Assembly: GCA_046091285.1 (NCBI GenBank)
Contig: JBJTBH010000153.1
Span: 1 to 14,495 of the forward strand
Origin: CAIXOZ01 sp046091285
GTDB taxonomy: Bacteria; Cyanobacteriota; Cyanobacteriia; PCC-6307; Cyanobiaceae
Direction of reading: 5' to 3'
DNA length: 14,495 nucleotides
The notes under the pieces are model-generated. The model saw only the letters and a list, made by a program, of their open reading frames with translations, had not been told where the DNA came from and ran no database searches. This document shows positions 1-6,431 of this stretch, piece after piece (the first letter of the stretch is position 1; each line of letters begins with the position of its first letter). The position numbers were made by a program, and so were the translations under genes.

Positions 1-50
1 AGGCGTTCCCGACTGATCAGCGTCAGCCGGGCATTGGGGTGGCTATGCAT
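1..50 (-). CDS. IS481-family transposase, N-terminal fragment cut by the window edge
   Basis: Only 16 full codons are visible, from ATG at 50 (minus strand). They read MHSHPNARLTLISRER, matching the usual opening of IS481-family transposases (Met, then H-x-N-A-x-L-T, then S/G-R-E/R). The DDE catalytic core and helix-turn-helix would lie to the left of the window. There is no purine-rich ribosome-binding sequence just before the ATG. Instead the start abuts one arm of a 13-bp inverted repeat (51-63 with 95-107). A chance open frame is possible because so little is visible, but the IS-like terminus upstream supports the call. Confidence 0.5.
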   Translation of the reverse strand, partial: MHSHPNARLTLISRER

Positions 51-107
51 GGGGTGTGAGGTTCTGGGCTGGGCGGTGACACCCCGACCCTGGCAACCTC
101 ACACCCC
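51..107 (-). repeat. Perfect 13-bp inverted repeat directly upstream of the transposase start
   Basis: GGGGTGTGAGGTT at 51-63 is the exact reverse complement of 95-107. The 31-base loop (64-94) contains a second small stem, GGTG-A-CACC. In the transposase mRNA the 3' arm ends on the base before the AUG, so the translation start region would be folded away in any transcript entering from outside the element. The repeat is seen directly; its role is inferred from how other IS elements limit translation of read-through transcripts. Confidence 0.65.
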
Positions 108-140
108 CTTGTCAGATGAACAACCTGGTGGGACTACACA

Positions 141-636
141 CCTAGAGCCAATAAGAAAATCCAATGAAGGATTGACCCATAGGGCGGGAGTCACTATAAC
201 CGAATTGTCAAAGCTAACAGAAAAAGTTATCGTTTCATCTTGAAAAAAAGTGCCCGATTTAGAACCGGATCGTGATTCAATTGATACAGCGGTTAATGTT
301 GAAGGCATAGTTAAGCGTGTATATTATACTATCATGGAAGACATGATGCCGCGAGTCTGTATCAATAGCTGCAAATTCTTATTTTGTTACACTAAGTCTA
401 TAAAGTGTGAGAAACAGAAAGTGATATGCGAGTTGGCTCTGATTGCAACCAGGCTCCTCATTAATTAGGGCATCTCCAGAAACCAGGCGGGAGCTGGGCT
501 CTGAGGCAGTCAGGGGCTGGATGGCCCGGGCCTTCGCCACTCGGTAGCGCCCGGCACATCTGAGGGCACCGGCACGGCGGACAGTGGCGGAGAGTTGAAC
601 AGGTGCAGGCAGCCTGCTGCAGGAGAAGCACAGACG
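141..636. other. Gene-free junction region: AT-rich part (about 147-470), then GC-rich leader of the HPP gene
   Basis: No supported gene lies here. Bases 141-146 are the presumed IS target. From about 147 to 470 the DNA is clearly richer in A and T than the rest of the window, with an A-run near 243-249 and an AT palindrome GTATA-T-TATAC at 319-329. Promoter-like elements on the plus strand are TTGAAG (299-304) with TATACT (325-330), although their 20-base spacing is long, and TATAAA at 399-404. Composition switches to GC-rich near 480 and continues into the HPP gene. Short open frames in this stretch show no recognisable motif, and some cross the IS terminus. Confidence 0.5.
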
Positions 637-1152
637 ATGCGTCGGTGGATCGAGGAACAACGCCGGCTGGGACGCTCCTATCAACCCCGCTTCCGCCGGC
701 GGCAGGTGGGCATCACCGCCCTGGGCGCTCTTGCCGCCCTGCTGCTCATCGGCCTGCTTTCGCTCTGGAGCGGTCAGGTGCTGATCGTGGCGCCCCTTGG
801 AGCCTCCTGCGTGCTGCTCTTCGGCTACCCCGCCAGCCCCCTGGCCCAGCCGCGCAATCTCGTGATCGGCAACAGTCTCGGAGCGCTGGTGGGTGTGCTG
901 CTCCAGCACGGGCTCGGCACCAGCCCGCAGGTGCTCGCCCTGGCGGTGGCGATCACGATCCTGCTTGGCCAGCAGCTGCGCTGCCTGCATCCCCCCGCCG
1001 GTGGTCTGGCTTTTCTCACCGTGTTCCTTGGTGTGGGCTGGAGCTTCCTGGTGTGTCCGGTGCTGGTGGGTTCCCTCCTGCTCGTGCTGCTCGCCTGGGC
1101 CTTCAGCCGCTGGGTACCGGGGGCAATGCCTTACCCGCGCCACTGGTTATGA
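637..1152 (+). CDS. HPP-family integral membrane protein, possible nitrite transporter
   Basis: A 171-residue membrane protein of the HPP family. After a basic N-terminus (residues 1-23) come several hydrophobic segments, at roughly 25-45, 48-64, 74-92, 97-112 and 123-157. The conserved stretch FGYPASPLAQPRNLVIG lies at 62-78, and the family-defining His-Pro-Pro is at 118-120 within LHPPAGG. Cyanobacterial and chloroplast HPP proteins have been reported to transport nitrite, and the position in a nitrate/nitrite cluster fits that; the substrate here is inferred. I chose ATG 637 because AGGAGA (621-626) sits 10 bases before it. A TTG at 595 opens the same frame 14 codons earlier but would add a segment without family resemblance. 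Converges with moaA. Confidence 0.8.
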   Translation: MRRWIEEQRRLGRSYQPRFRRRQVGITALGALAALLLIGLLSLWSGQVLIVAPLGASCVLLFGYPASPLAQPRNLVIGNSLGALVGVLLQHGLGTSPQVLALAVAITILLGQQLRCLHPPAGGLAFLTVFLGVGWSFLVCPVLVGSLLLVLLAWAFSRWVPGAMPYPRHWL

Positions 1153-1164
1153 ACGCCATACCCG

Positions 1165-1193
1165 AGGTGCCGCCACGCGGCTCCGGTGGACCT
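1165..1193. terminator. Possible hairpin between the convergent HPP and moaA genes
   Basis: The 51-base gap between the two stop codons contains overlapping inverted repeats. AGGT (1165-1168) pairs with ACCT (1190-1193) and CCAC (1173-1176) with GTGG (1186-1189). Alternatively, GCCGC (1169-1173) pairs with GCGGC (1177-1181) around a 3-base loop. No T-run follows on either strand, so this is not a classical intrinsic terminator. It may act as a bidirectional transcript end or be incidental in GC-rich DNA. Confidence 0.3.
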
Positions 1194-1203
1194 GCTCAGG
1201 ACC

Positions 1204-2256
1204 TCAACCGCCCAGATACGCCATCTCCGCATGGGCTGAAGCGGCAAGCGGAGCGACCGCCGCAAGACGATCCTGCCGCTCCTCGCTGTAACGATCCCGG
1301 CGCTGGAGCCAGATCCGACGGAGGCCATCGCGCAGGGCCTCCGCTGGGCTGTCGGGCTGCAACCAGGGCCGCAGATCCACTCCGGCATCGGGAGCAGCGA
1401 ACAGACAGGTGTAGGCCACCCCATCGGCGGTGATCCGCAGACGATTGCAGTCGCCGCAGAAGGGGGCGCTCACCGAGGCCACGGTCGCCAGCCTGCCCCC
1501 GCCATCGGCGTAGCGCCAGCGGCTGGCGGTGCTGGCCGGGCCGCGCCCCAGGGGTTCAAGGGGCCAGCGAGCGCCGATCGCCGTCACCAGCTCGGCGGCG
1601 CTGATCACCGCATCAGGCGTCCAGCCATTGCGGTTGCCCACATCCATGTATTCGATCAACCGCAGCTCCAGGCCCCGCTCCCGTGCCAGTGCCGCCAACG
1701 GCAGCACCTGATCGTCATTGGCGCCTCGCTGAATCACCGCATTGAGCTTCAGGGCCCCGGCGGCCGGATCGAAACCGGCGGCCCTGGCCGCATCGATCGC
1801 CTGCAGCACCCGTTCCAGGGCCCGCTGGCCAGCCGCCGCATCCTTCCGACCTGCCATCCGGGCCACGCTCTCCCCCGTCGTGCCATCGAGGCTGAGGGTG
1901 AGGCGATCCAGACCCGCCGCCCGCAGCGCCCGGGCCCGCGCCTCGTTCAGCAGCTGGCCATTACTGGTCAGGGCCACCTCCCGCAGCCCCGCCGACCGCA
2001 GGGGCTGCACCGCCGCCACCAACTCCTCCAGCTGCGGATGCAGCAGCGGTTCTCCGCCGGTGAGACGCAGGCTGTGGCCACCGAGTGCCACCACGGTCTC
2101 GATCAACGTCAATCGCTGCGCAAGCGTCAACACCCCCTCCGGCTCCTGGCCATCGGGCAGGCAGTAAGGGCAGGCCAGATTGCAGCGGGCCGTGAGCGAC
2201 AACCGCAGCACCCCCAGGGGGCGGCCGAGGAGATCCAGAGGCCGTGATTGCACCAT
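1204..2256 (-). CDS. moaA: GTP 3',8-cyclase MoaA (radical SAM, molybdenum cofactor synthesis)
   Basis: MoaA is the radical-SAM enzyme that rearranges GTP to 3',8-cyclo-7,8-dihydro-GTP, the first step of molybdopterin synthesis. The 350-residue product has the N-terminal [4Fe-4S] motif CxxxCxxC (C25, C29, C32 in CNLACPYC) and the SAM-binding GGEP (67-70). The C-terminal cluster cysteines are C267, C270 and C284 (CGDC, then C in YTCLF), and the protein ends with the required Gly-Gly tail (MAYLGG). Length is close to the usual 330-350. The start at 2256 follows the mobA stop by 10 bases, so the two are probably co-transcribed, and the frame further upstream overlaps mobA. No strong ribosome-binding sequence is visible. 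Its product would serve NarB, a molybdenum enzyme. Confidence 0.95.
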   Translation of the reverse strand: MVQSRPLDLLGRPLGVLRLSLTARCNLACPYCLPDGQEPEGVLTLAQRLTLIETVVALGGHSLRLTGGEPLLHPQLEELVAAVQPLRSAGLREVALTSNGQLLNEARARALRAAGLDRLTLSLDGTTGESVARMAGRKDAAAGQRALERVLQAIDAARAAGFDPAAGALKLNAVIQRGANDDQVLPLAALARERGLELRLIEYMDVGNRNGWTPDAVISAAELVTAIGARWPLEPLGRGPASTASRWRYADGGGRLATVASVSAPFCGDCNRLRITADGVAYTCLFAAPDAGVDLRPWLQPDSPAEALRDGLRRIWLQRRDRYSEERQDRLAAVAPLAASAHAEMAYLGG

Positions 2257-2266
2257 ATCCGCGACG

Positions 2267-2887
2267 CTAGAAAGCCATGCGTGACCTGGCATGCGCCTCC
2301 AGCTCCGCCCTGGTGTTGACATTGGCCAACACCCCCGGATCCAGAGGGCAACGCCGCACCTGCTCACCAGCCAACCAGCCCTGCAGACGGCGCTCACCCG
2401 CCGCCACCGCCAGATCCAGCCGCTGACGATGGCCATCGTCACTGGGATAGACACCGAGCAAGGGCTGCGGTTGTGAAGCCATCGCGATGGTGATCGCCCT
2501 GAGATCAACAGCCGACGCCAGCAGCAATGTCGCCAGCGCCTCCGCGCTGAGGGCCGGCATGTCCACCGGGCAGAGCAGCAGGCGTTGATCCGGATGGCGA
2601 TGCATCAGCCGCCTCAGCGCCAGGAGCGGACCCTCGGCCGGCTCAGGCTCCTGCAGCAGCTCAGGCACCAGCCCATCGGCGGCCAGCCCGGTCCTCCATG
2701 CTGCCGCCAGCTCCAGGTGCCGCGGCCAGCGGCTCAACAGGGTGAGCGGCGCTCCTGTCGTGGCCAGCACCCTCAGGGTGCGCTCCAGCCAGGTGCCGCC
2801 CTCAGGGTGGGGCAGCAGTGCCTTGTCGCGGCCCATCCGACGGCTGGCGCCGCCACTGAGCAGACAGCAGCGCAGGGGAGCAGACAC
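2267..2887 (-). CDS. mobA: Molybdenum cofactor guanylyltransferase MobA
   Basis: MobA transfers GMP from GTP to molybdopterin to give the guanine-dinucleotide form (bis-MGD) used by NarB-type nitrate reductases. The nucleotide-binding loop LLSGGASRRMGRDKALL (residues 9-25 from this start) and the metal-site CPVDMPAL (D109) are clear, and NVNTRAEL near the C-terminus is typical. From GTG 2887 the protein has 206 residues, the normal family size, with the loop close to the N-terminus and a GAGGGG sequence upstream. An in-frame ATG at 2971 would add 28 residues without family resemblance and run through the presumed cynS promoter, so I prefer the GTG. First gene of the mobA-moaA pair, divergent from cynS. 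Confidence 0.88.
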   Translation of the reverse strand: MSAPLRCCLLSGGASRRMGRDKALLPHPEGGTWLERTLRVLATTGAPLTLLSRWPRHLELAAAWRTGLAADGLVPELLQEPEPAEGPLLALRRLMHRHPDQRLLLCPVDMPALSAEALATLLLASAVDLRAITIAMASQPQPLLGVYPSDDGHRQRLDLAVAAGERRLQGWLAGEQVRRCPLDPGVLANVNTRAELEAHARSRMAF

Positions 2888-2934
2888 ACCGACGAGCCCC
2901 TCGTCACCCCCGCGATCAGACGCCACATCAGGGC

Positions 2935-2976
2935 GTAGCAACCGCTTCCCTTCCGGCCTGGATCGCTCCATAAGGT
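2935..2976 (+). promoter_or_regulatory. Candidate NtcA-activated promoter of cynS
   Basis: GTA-N8-TTC at 2935-2948 matches the NtcA consensus GTA-N8-TAC in five of six positions. It is followed, exactly 22 bases later, by TAAGGT (2971-2976), which fits the TA-N3-T form of the -10 box. That architecture is the standard one for NtcA-activated cyanobacterial promoters and would start the message about 20-25 bases before the cynS ATG. One mismatch alone would be weak evidence; the correct spacing to a TAN3T box strengthens it. Confidence 0.45.
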
Positions 2977-3006
2977 CCGCAGGTTGTCCAGCAGCACACC
3001 ACCACC

Positions 3007-3462
3007 ATGGCCCAGGCTTCCGTCACTGCCACCCTGCTGGCCGCCAAGCGCCGTCAGGGGATCAGCTTCGCGGATCTTGGGGCCAGGCTGAGTGTGGATG
3101 AGGTGTGGGTGGCGAGCCTGCTGCACGGCCAGGCCACGGCCTCAGCGGCAGACGCGGATCAACTGCTGGAGGCCCTGGCGATCCCGACGGCGGAACGGGC
3201 GGCCCTGGCGGAGGCCCTGACCACCTATCCGATCAAGGGAGCCCTCGATCCGGTGATCCCCACCGATCCGCTGCTCTACCGCTTCCACGAGATCCTGCAG
3301 GTCTATGGCCTGCCGCTCAAGGACGTGATTCAGGAACAGTTCGGCGATGGCATCATGTCGGCGATCGATTTCACCCTGACGGTCAACCGTGAACAGGACC
3401 CCAAAGGGGATCGGGTGGTGGTGACCATGAACGGCAAGTTCCTGCCCTATCGGAAGTGGTGA
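3007..3462 (+). CDS. cynS: Cyanate hydratase (cyanase)
   Basis: Cyanase converts cyanate plus bicarbonate to carbamate and CO2; the carbamate then yields ammonia, making cyanate a nitrogen source. The 151-residue protein has the family's normal length. An N-terminal helical region (about 1-75) leads into the conserved catalytic core PTDPLLYRFHEILQVYG and FGDGIMSAIDF. The residues equivalent to the E. coli active-site Arg96, Glu99 and Ser122 are present as R92, E95 and S118. The C-terminal GKFLPYRKW corresponds to the GKYLP tail. No cyanate transporter gene is adjacent. It reads in the same direction as narB, 102 bases downstream, but narB has its own promoter signals. Confidence 0.96.
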   Translation: MAQASVTATLLAAKRRQGISFADLGARLSVDEVWVASLLHGQATASAADADQLLEALAIPTAERAALAEALTTYPIKGALDPVIPTDPLLYRFHEILQVYGLPLKDVIQEQFGDGIMSAIDFTLTVNREQDPKGDRVVVTMNGKFLPYRKW

Positions 3463-3499
3463 CATCCGACGCGATCCAGCCGCCGCAGTCAGTGCATCG

Positions 3500-3541
3500 G
3501 TAGCGGTTGGTACACGCATGGGACCCGGGGCTTGATGAAAT
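3500..3541 (+). promoter_or_regulatory. NtcA-activated promoter of narB
   Basis: A perfect NtcA palindrome, GTA-N8-TAC, lies at 3500-3513. A -10-like TGAAAT (3536-3541) follows after 22 bases, the usual spacing for NtcA-dependent class II promoters. Transcription would start near 3548, leaving a short leader before the GTG start at 3565. An exact match is expected by chance about once in 4,096 positions, so one in a 102-base gap upstream of narB is unlikely to be accidental. Confidence 0.75.
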
Positions 3542-3564
3542 GACTTGCTGACGGTCAGACCCCG

Positions 3565-5823
3565 GTGCCAGCTGCTGCAACGTCTGCGGAGCCCAGCCCA
3601 GCCAACGGAGCCGGCAGCACTCCCACCCGCCGGGAGGAGCTGGCGGCCAGGGCCCAGTGCCCCTACTGCGGGGTCGGCTGCGGCCTGGAACTGAAGCCTC
3701 CCGCGCCGGACACCGACACCCCCCTCTGGACCGCCCGCGGGGATCGCCATCACCCGTCGTCGCTCGGCCAGGTCTGCGTCAAGGGCGCCACGGTCGGTGA
3801 AACCCTGCAGCACAACCGCCTCACCACCCCGCTCTGGCGCGAGAGCCTCGATCAGCCCTTCGCGCCGATCGGCTGGGATCGGGCCTTTGATCTGCTCGTG
3901 CAGCGCATCCGGGCCACGCTGGCCAGCCAGGGGCCGGGCGGCCTGGCGATCTACGGCTCCGGCCAGTTCCTCAGCGAGGACTACTACATCGCCAACAAGC
4001 TGCTCAAGGGGGCCCTGGGCAGCAACAACTTCGATGCCAACTCGCGCCTGTGCATGAGTTCAGCGGTGGCCGGCTATGCCCGCAGCCTCGGCTCCGATGG
4101 CCCCCCCTGCTGCTACGACGACCTCGACCTCGCCGATCTGGTGCTGCTGATCGGCACCAACACCGCTGAATGCCATCCGGTGCTGTTCCAGCGCCTGATC
4201 AAACGCAAGCGCAAGGTGAAGGAAGGGCTGCGGCTGGTGGTGGTGGACCCCCGCCACACCGCCACCGCCGAAGCAGCGGATCTGCACCTGGCGATCCGGC
4301 CCGGCACCGATCTGGTGCTGCTGCATGGCCTCGGCCACCTGCTGCTCGAGCTGCAGGCCCTGGATCAACCATTCATCGCCGCCCACACCGAGGGGTTTGA
4401 GGGCCTGCGCGAGCTGTGGCAGGCCTGGACACCGCAGCGGGTGAGCGATCTCTGCGGCATCGCCGAGGCTGACCTGCGCCAGCTGGCCGCCTGGTGGGCC
4501 GAGGCCGCTGCCGTTCTCAGTCTCTGGTCGATGGGGGTGAACCAGAGCCGCGAGGGCACCGCCACGGTGGCCGGCCTCTGCAATCTGCATCTGGTCAGTG
4601 GCCAGATCGGCCGCGCCGGTGCCGGCCCCTTCTCGCTCACGGGCCAGCCCAATGCCATGGGCGGCCGCGAGGTCGGTGGTCTGTCCCAGCTGCTGCCCGG
4701 TTATCGGAGCGTGACCAACCCGCAGCACCGCGCCGAGGTGGAGGCCCACTGGGGCTTCGCTGCGGGGTCGATCGCCCCGCAACCCGGTCTGGCGGTATGG
4801 CAGCAGATCGAAGCGATGGAGCGCGACGAACTCGGCCTCTGGTGGGTGGCGGCCACCAATCCCCTGGTGAGCCTGCCCTCCCTCGATCGCGTCAAAGCGG
4901 CAGCGGCCCGCTGCCCGCTGGTGGTGCTGAGCGAAGCCTATGCCGGCACCGAAACCGCCGCGGTGGCCCATCTGCTGCTGCCGGCAGCCCAGTGGAGCGA
5001 GAAGAGCGGCGTGATGACCAACTCCGAGCGGCGCGTCACCTTCTGCCCCGCCTTCCGCCAGCCGCCGGGTGAAGCCAGGGCCGACTGGGAGATCTTCGCG
5101 GAGCTCGGGCGACGCCTGGGCTTCGCGGAGCAGTTCAGCCATGGCTCCGCCGCGGAGGTGTACGCCGAGTTCGTGGCCCTCACGACCGGTCGTCTCTGCG
5201 ACCTGAGCGGACTGAGCCACGAGCTCCTGGCTGAGCATGGCCCCCAGCAATGGCCCTTCCCCGCGGGCACCGCCCCCGGCGGCGGCCAGGCGAGGCTGTA
5301 TGGCCCCGAGCATCCGTTTCCAGGGTCACCTCCAGGCCACCGCTTCCCCACAGCGACCGGGCGCGCCCGCCTGCTGGCGGAACAACCGTTCGGCCTGGCG
5401 GAACCCCCCTGCGACACCTATCCCCTGGTGCTCACCGTGGGCCGCTACCTCGGCCACTGGCACACCATGACCCGCACCGCGCATGTGGCGCGGGTGATGA
5501 AACAGCACCCGGAACCCCTGCTGGAGGTGCATCCGGACGATGCCCTGCGCCACGACCTGCACGATGGCGGCTGGGCGGAAGTGATCTCCAGGCGTGGTCG
5601 ACTGCAGGCCCGGGTGCAGGTGACGGTGAACATCCGCCCGGGCACGGTGTTCCTGCCGATGCACTGGGGCGCCAGCCAGGCCAGGGCCTGTGAGGCCAAC
5701 CGGATGATGCACGAGCAGGCCTGCGTGCATTCCGGTCAGCCGGAACTCAAGGCCGCGGCGGTCACCCTCGCTCCGCTCAGGACGCAGCCGGACGCCACCG
5801 CCACCGCCATTGATCAGTCGTGA
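3565..5823 (+). CDS. narB: Ferredoxin-nitrate reductase (assimilatory, molybdenum bis-MGD)
   Basis: NarB reduces nitrate to nitrite in the cytoplasm with electrons from reduced ferredoxin. The 752-residue protein shows the N-terminal [4Fe-4S] ligands C32, C35, C39 and C71 (CPYCGVGC ... GQVCVKG), with K73 in the position used for electron transfer to the pterin. The presumed molybdenum-ligand cysteine is C163 in NSRLCMSSAVAGY. The molybdopterin oxidoreductase body follows, and a C-terminal dinucleotide-binding domain begins at about residue 620 (YPLVLTVGRYLGHWHTMTRT). GTG 3565 is the first possible start after an in-frame TGA at 3541. No Shine-Dalgarno sequence is evident. An NtcA-type promoter lies just upstream. 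Its 3' end overlaps the convergent regulator gene by 10 bases. The N-terminal 22 residues are a low-complexity Ala/Ser/Pro stretch. Confidence 0.96.
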   Translation: MPAAATSAEPSPANGAGSTPTRREELAARAQCPYCGVGCGLELKPPAPDTDTPLWTARGDRHHPSSLGQVCVKGATVGETLQHNRLTTPLWRESLDQPFAPIGWDRAFDLLVQRIRATLASQGPGGLAIYGSGQFLSEDYYIANKLLKGALGSNNFDANSRLCMSSAVAGYARSLGSDGPPCCYDDLDLADLVLLIGTNTAECHPVLFQRLIKRKRKVKEGLRLVVVDPRHTATAEAADLHLAIRPGTDLVLLHGLGHLLLELQALDQPFIAAHTEGFEGLRELWQAWTPQRVSDLCGIAEADLRQLAAWWAEAAAVLSLWSMGVNQSREGTATVAGLCNLHLVSGQIGRAGAGPFSLTGQPNAMGGREVGGLSQLLPGYRSVTNPQHRAEVEAHWGFAAGSIAPQPGLAVWQQIEAMERDELGLWWVAATNPLVSLPSLDRVKAAAARCPLVVLSEAYAGTETAAVAHLLLPAAQWSEKSGVMTNSERRVTFCPAFRQPPGEARADWEIFAELGRRLGFAEQFSHGSAAEVYAEFVALTTGRLCDLSGLSHELLAEHGPQQWPFPAGTAPGGGQARLYGPEHPFPGSPPGHRFPTATGRARLLAEQPFGLAEPPCDTYPLVLTVGRYLGHWHTMTRTAHVARVMKQHPEPLLEVHPDDALRHDLHDGGWAEVISRRGRLQARVQVTVNIRPGTVFLPMHWGASQARACEANRMMHEQACVHSGQPELKAAAVTLAPLRTQPDATATAIDQS

Positions 5824-6431
5824 AGCAGCAACGGAGACAGGCGCATCGCCCCGGTTCCGGCGCCATCGGGATCGAACAGCCCCTGCTGCCGCCAGCGGGA
5901 AAGATGGCGCGTGACCGTGACCCGGTTATGGCCGATCAGTTCCGCACAGCGATCGTGGGTGAGACGGAGCGGCAGCTCCACCCAGTCGCCACAACGGCGG
6001 CCGAGGCGATCAGCCAGAAGCTGAAACAGGGCCCGCAGGCGATCCTCTGAAGCACCGAGGTGATGGATGCGCAGCAACGCCGCCGTCCAGTCGCAGAGGC
6101 CACTGGCACCATCCAACGGCAACGGATCCACACAGGAGGCCATCTGCACCGGGGTGATCGCTTCCAGGTGCAACCAGGAACGCCGCAACAGATCAAGGGC
6201 GAGATGATCGCCGGCCTGCAGAAAGCCAAGGGTCATCGCCTTCACAGCCAGGGGCTCCTGTTCGCCGCTGGAGCAGGACACCCGCACCAGCCCCGAGACC
6301 ACCTGCAGAGATGTGGTGTGATGCAGGGTGCTGGCCGTGAGATGGACGGTATGGCCAGAGGCAATCCGGAGGTGCGACGACGGCATCACCTGCGGCACCC
6401 GCAGCCTTTCGAGCTCAGGCATCATCATCAT
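5814..6431 (-). CDS. Crp/Fnr-superfamily transcription regulator, NtcA-like
   Basis: A 205-residue protein with a C-terminal Crp-type helix-turn-helix: LPLRLTHDRCAELIGHNRVTVTRHLSRWRQQGLF closely follows the NtcA/Crp pattern, including R-V-T-V-T-R in the recognition helix. (The first 20 residues of that motif begin at about residue 150.) The N-terminal beta-roll half is poorly conserved, and I cannot see the residues that bind cAMP in Crp, so its effector is unknown. It is the last gene of the nrtABCD operon: its start overlaps the nrtD stop by 17 bases, at the first of four tandem ATG codons (6420-6431). Any of the four, or ATG 6437, could be used. It is too divergent to be NtcA itself. A dedicated nitrate/nitrite-cluster regulator is a reasonable inference, not shown. 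Confidence 0.82.
   Translation of the reverse strand: MMMMPELERLRVPQVMPSSHLRIASGHTVHLTASTLHHTTSLQVVSGLVRVSCSSGEQEPLAVKAMTLGFLQAGDHLALDLLRRSWLHLEAITPVQMASCVDPLPLDGASGLCDWTAALLRIHHLGASEDRLRALFQLLADRLGRRCGDWVELPLRLTHDRCAELIGHNRVTVTRHLSRWRQQGLFDPDGAGTGAMRLSPLLLHD

Larger units (their letters stand above)
1..140 (-). mobile_element. IS481-family insertion sequence, one end only, continuing beyond the left edge
   Basis: On the minus strand the element would begin at 140 with TGTGTAGTCC, followed by a GGTTGTTCATC stretch that resembles the terminal repeat of IS481-type elements as I remember it. Ninety bases further in, at 50, a reading frame opens whose first residues look like an IS481 transposase. 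The six bases just outside the terminus (141-146, CCTAGA) fit NCTAGN, the 6-bp target duplicated by IS481 of Bordetella. The other terminus and most of the transposase lie outside the window, so intactness and the duplicate target copy cannot be judged. The terminus assignment rests on the TGTG start and the adjacent CTAG. Confidence 0.6.

Noticed and set aside
34..308. Short open frames on both strands near the left end (34-243 plus, 99-308 minus)
   Set aside because: Both cross the presumed IS terminus at 140 and show no family motif, so they are unlikely to be single genes.
250..468. 72-codon frame starting with GTG in the AT-rich block
   Set aside because: No ribosome-binding sequence, no recognisable domain and atypical composition; not enough to call a gene.
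544..557. GTA-N8-CAC as an NtcA site for the HPP gene
   Set aside because: One mismatch, and no TAN3T box at the expected distance; consistent with chance.
605..623. Hairpin GCAGG-CAG-CCTGC just before the HPP ribosome-binding site as a translational switch
   Set aside because: Only a 5-bp stem with a 3-base loop that leaves the AGGAGA free; no alternative pairing with the ribosome-binding site is sterically possible.
379..1143. 254-codon minus-strand frame antisense to the HPP gene
   Set aside because: Gln/His/Arg-rich low-complexity product typical of GC-rich antisense frames; the plus-strand HPP frame has clear family motifs.
4060..5313. 417-codon minus-strand frame inside narB
   Set aside because: Shadow of narB third-position GC; no recognisable domain, and narB is intact on the other strand.
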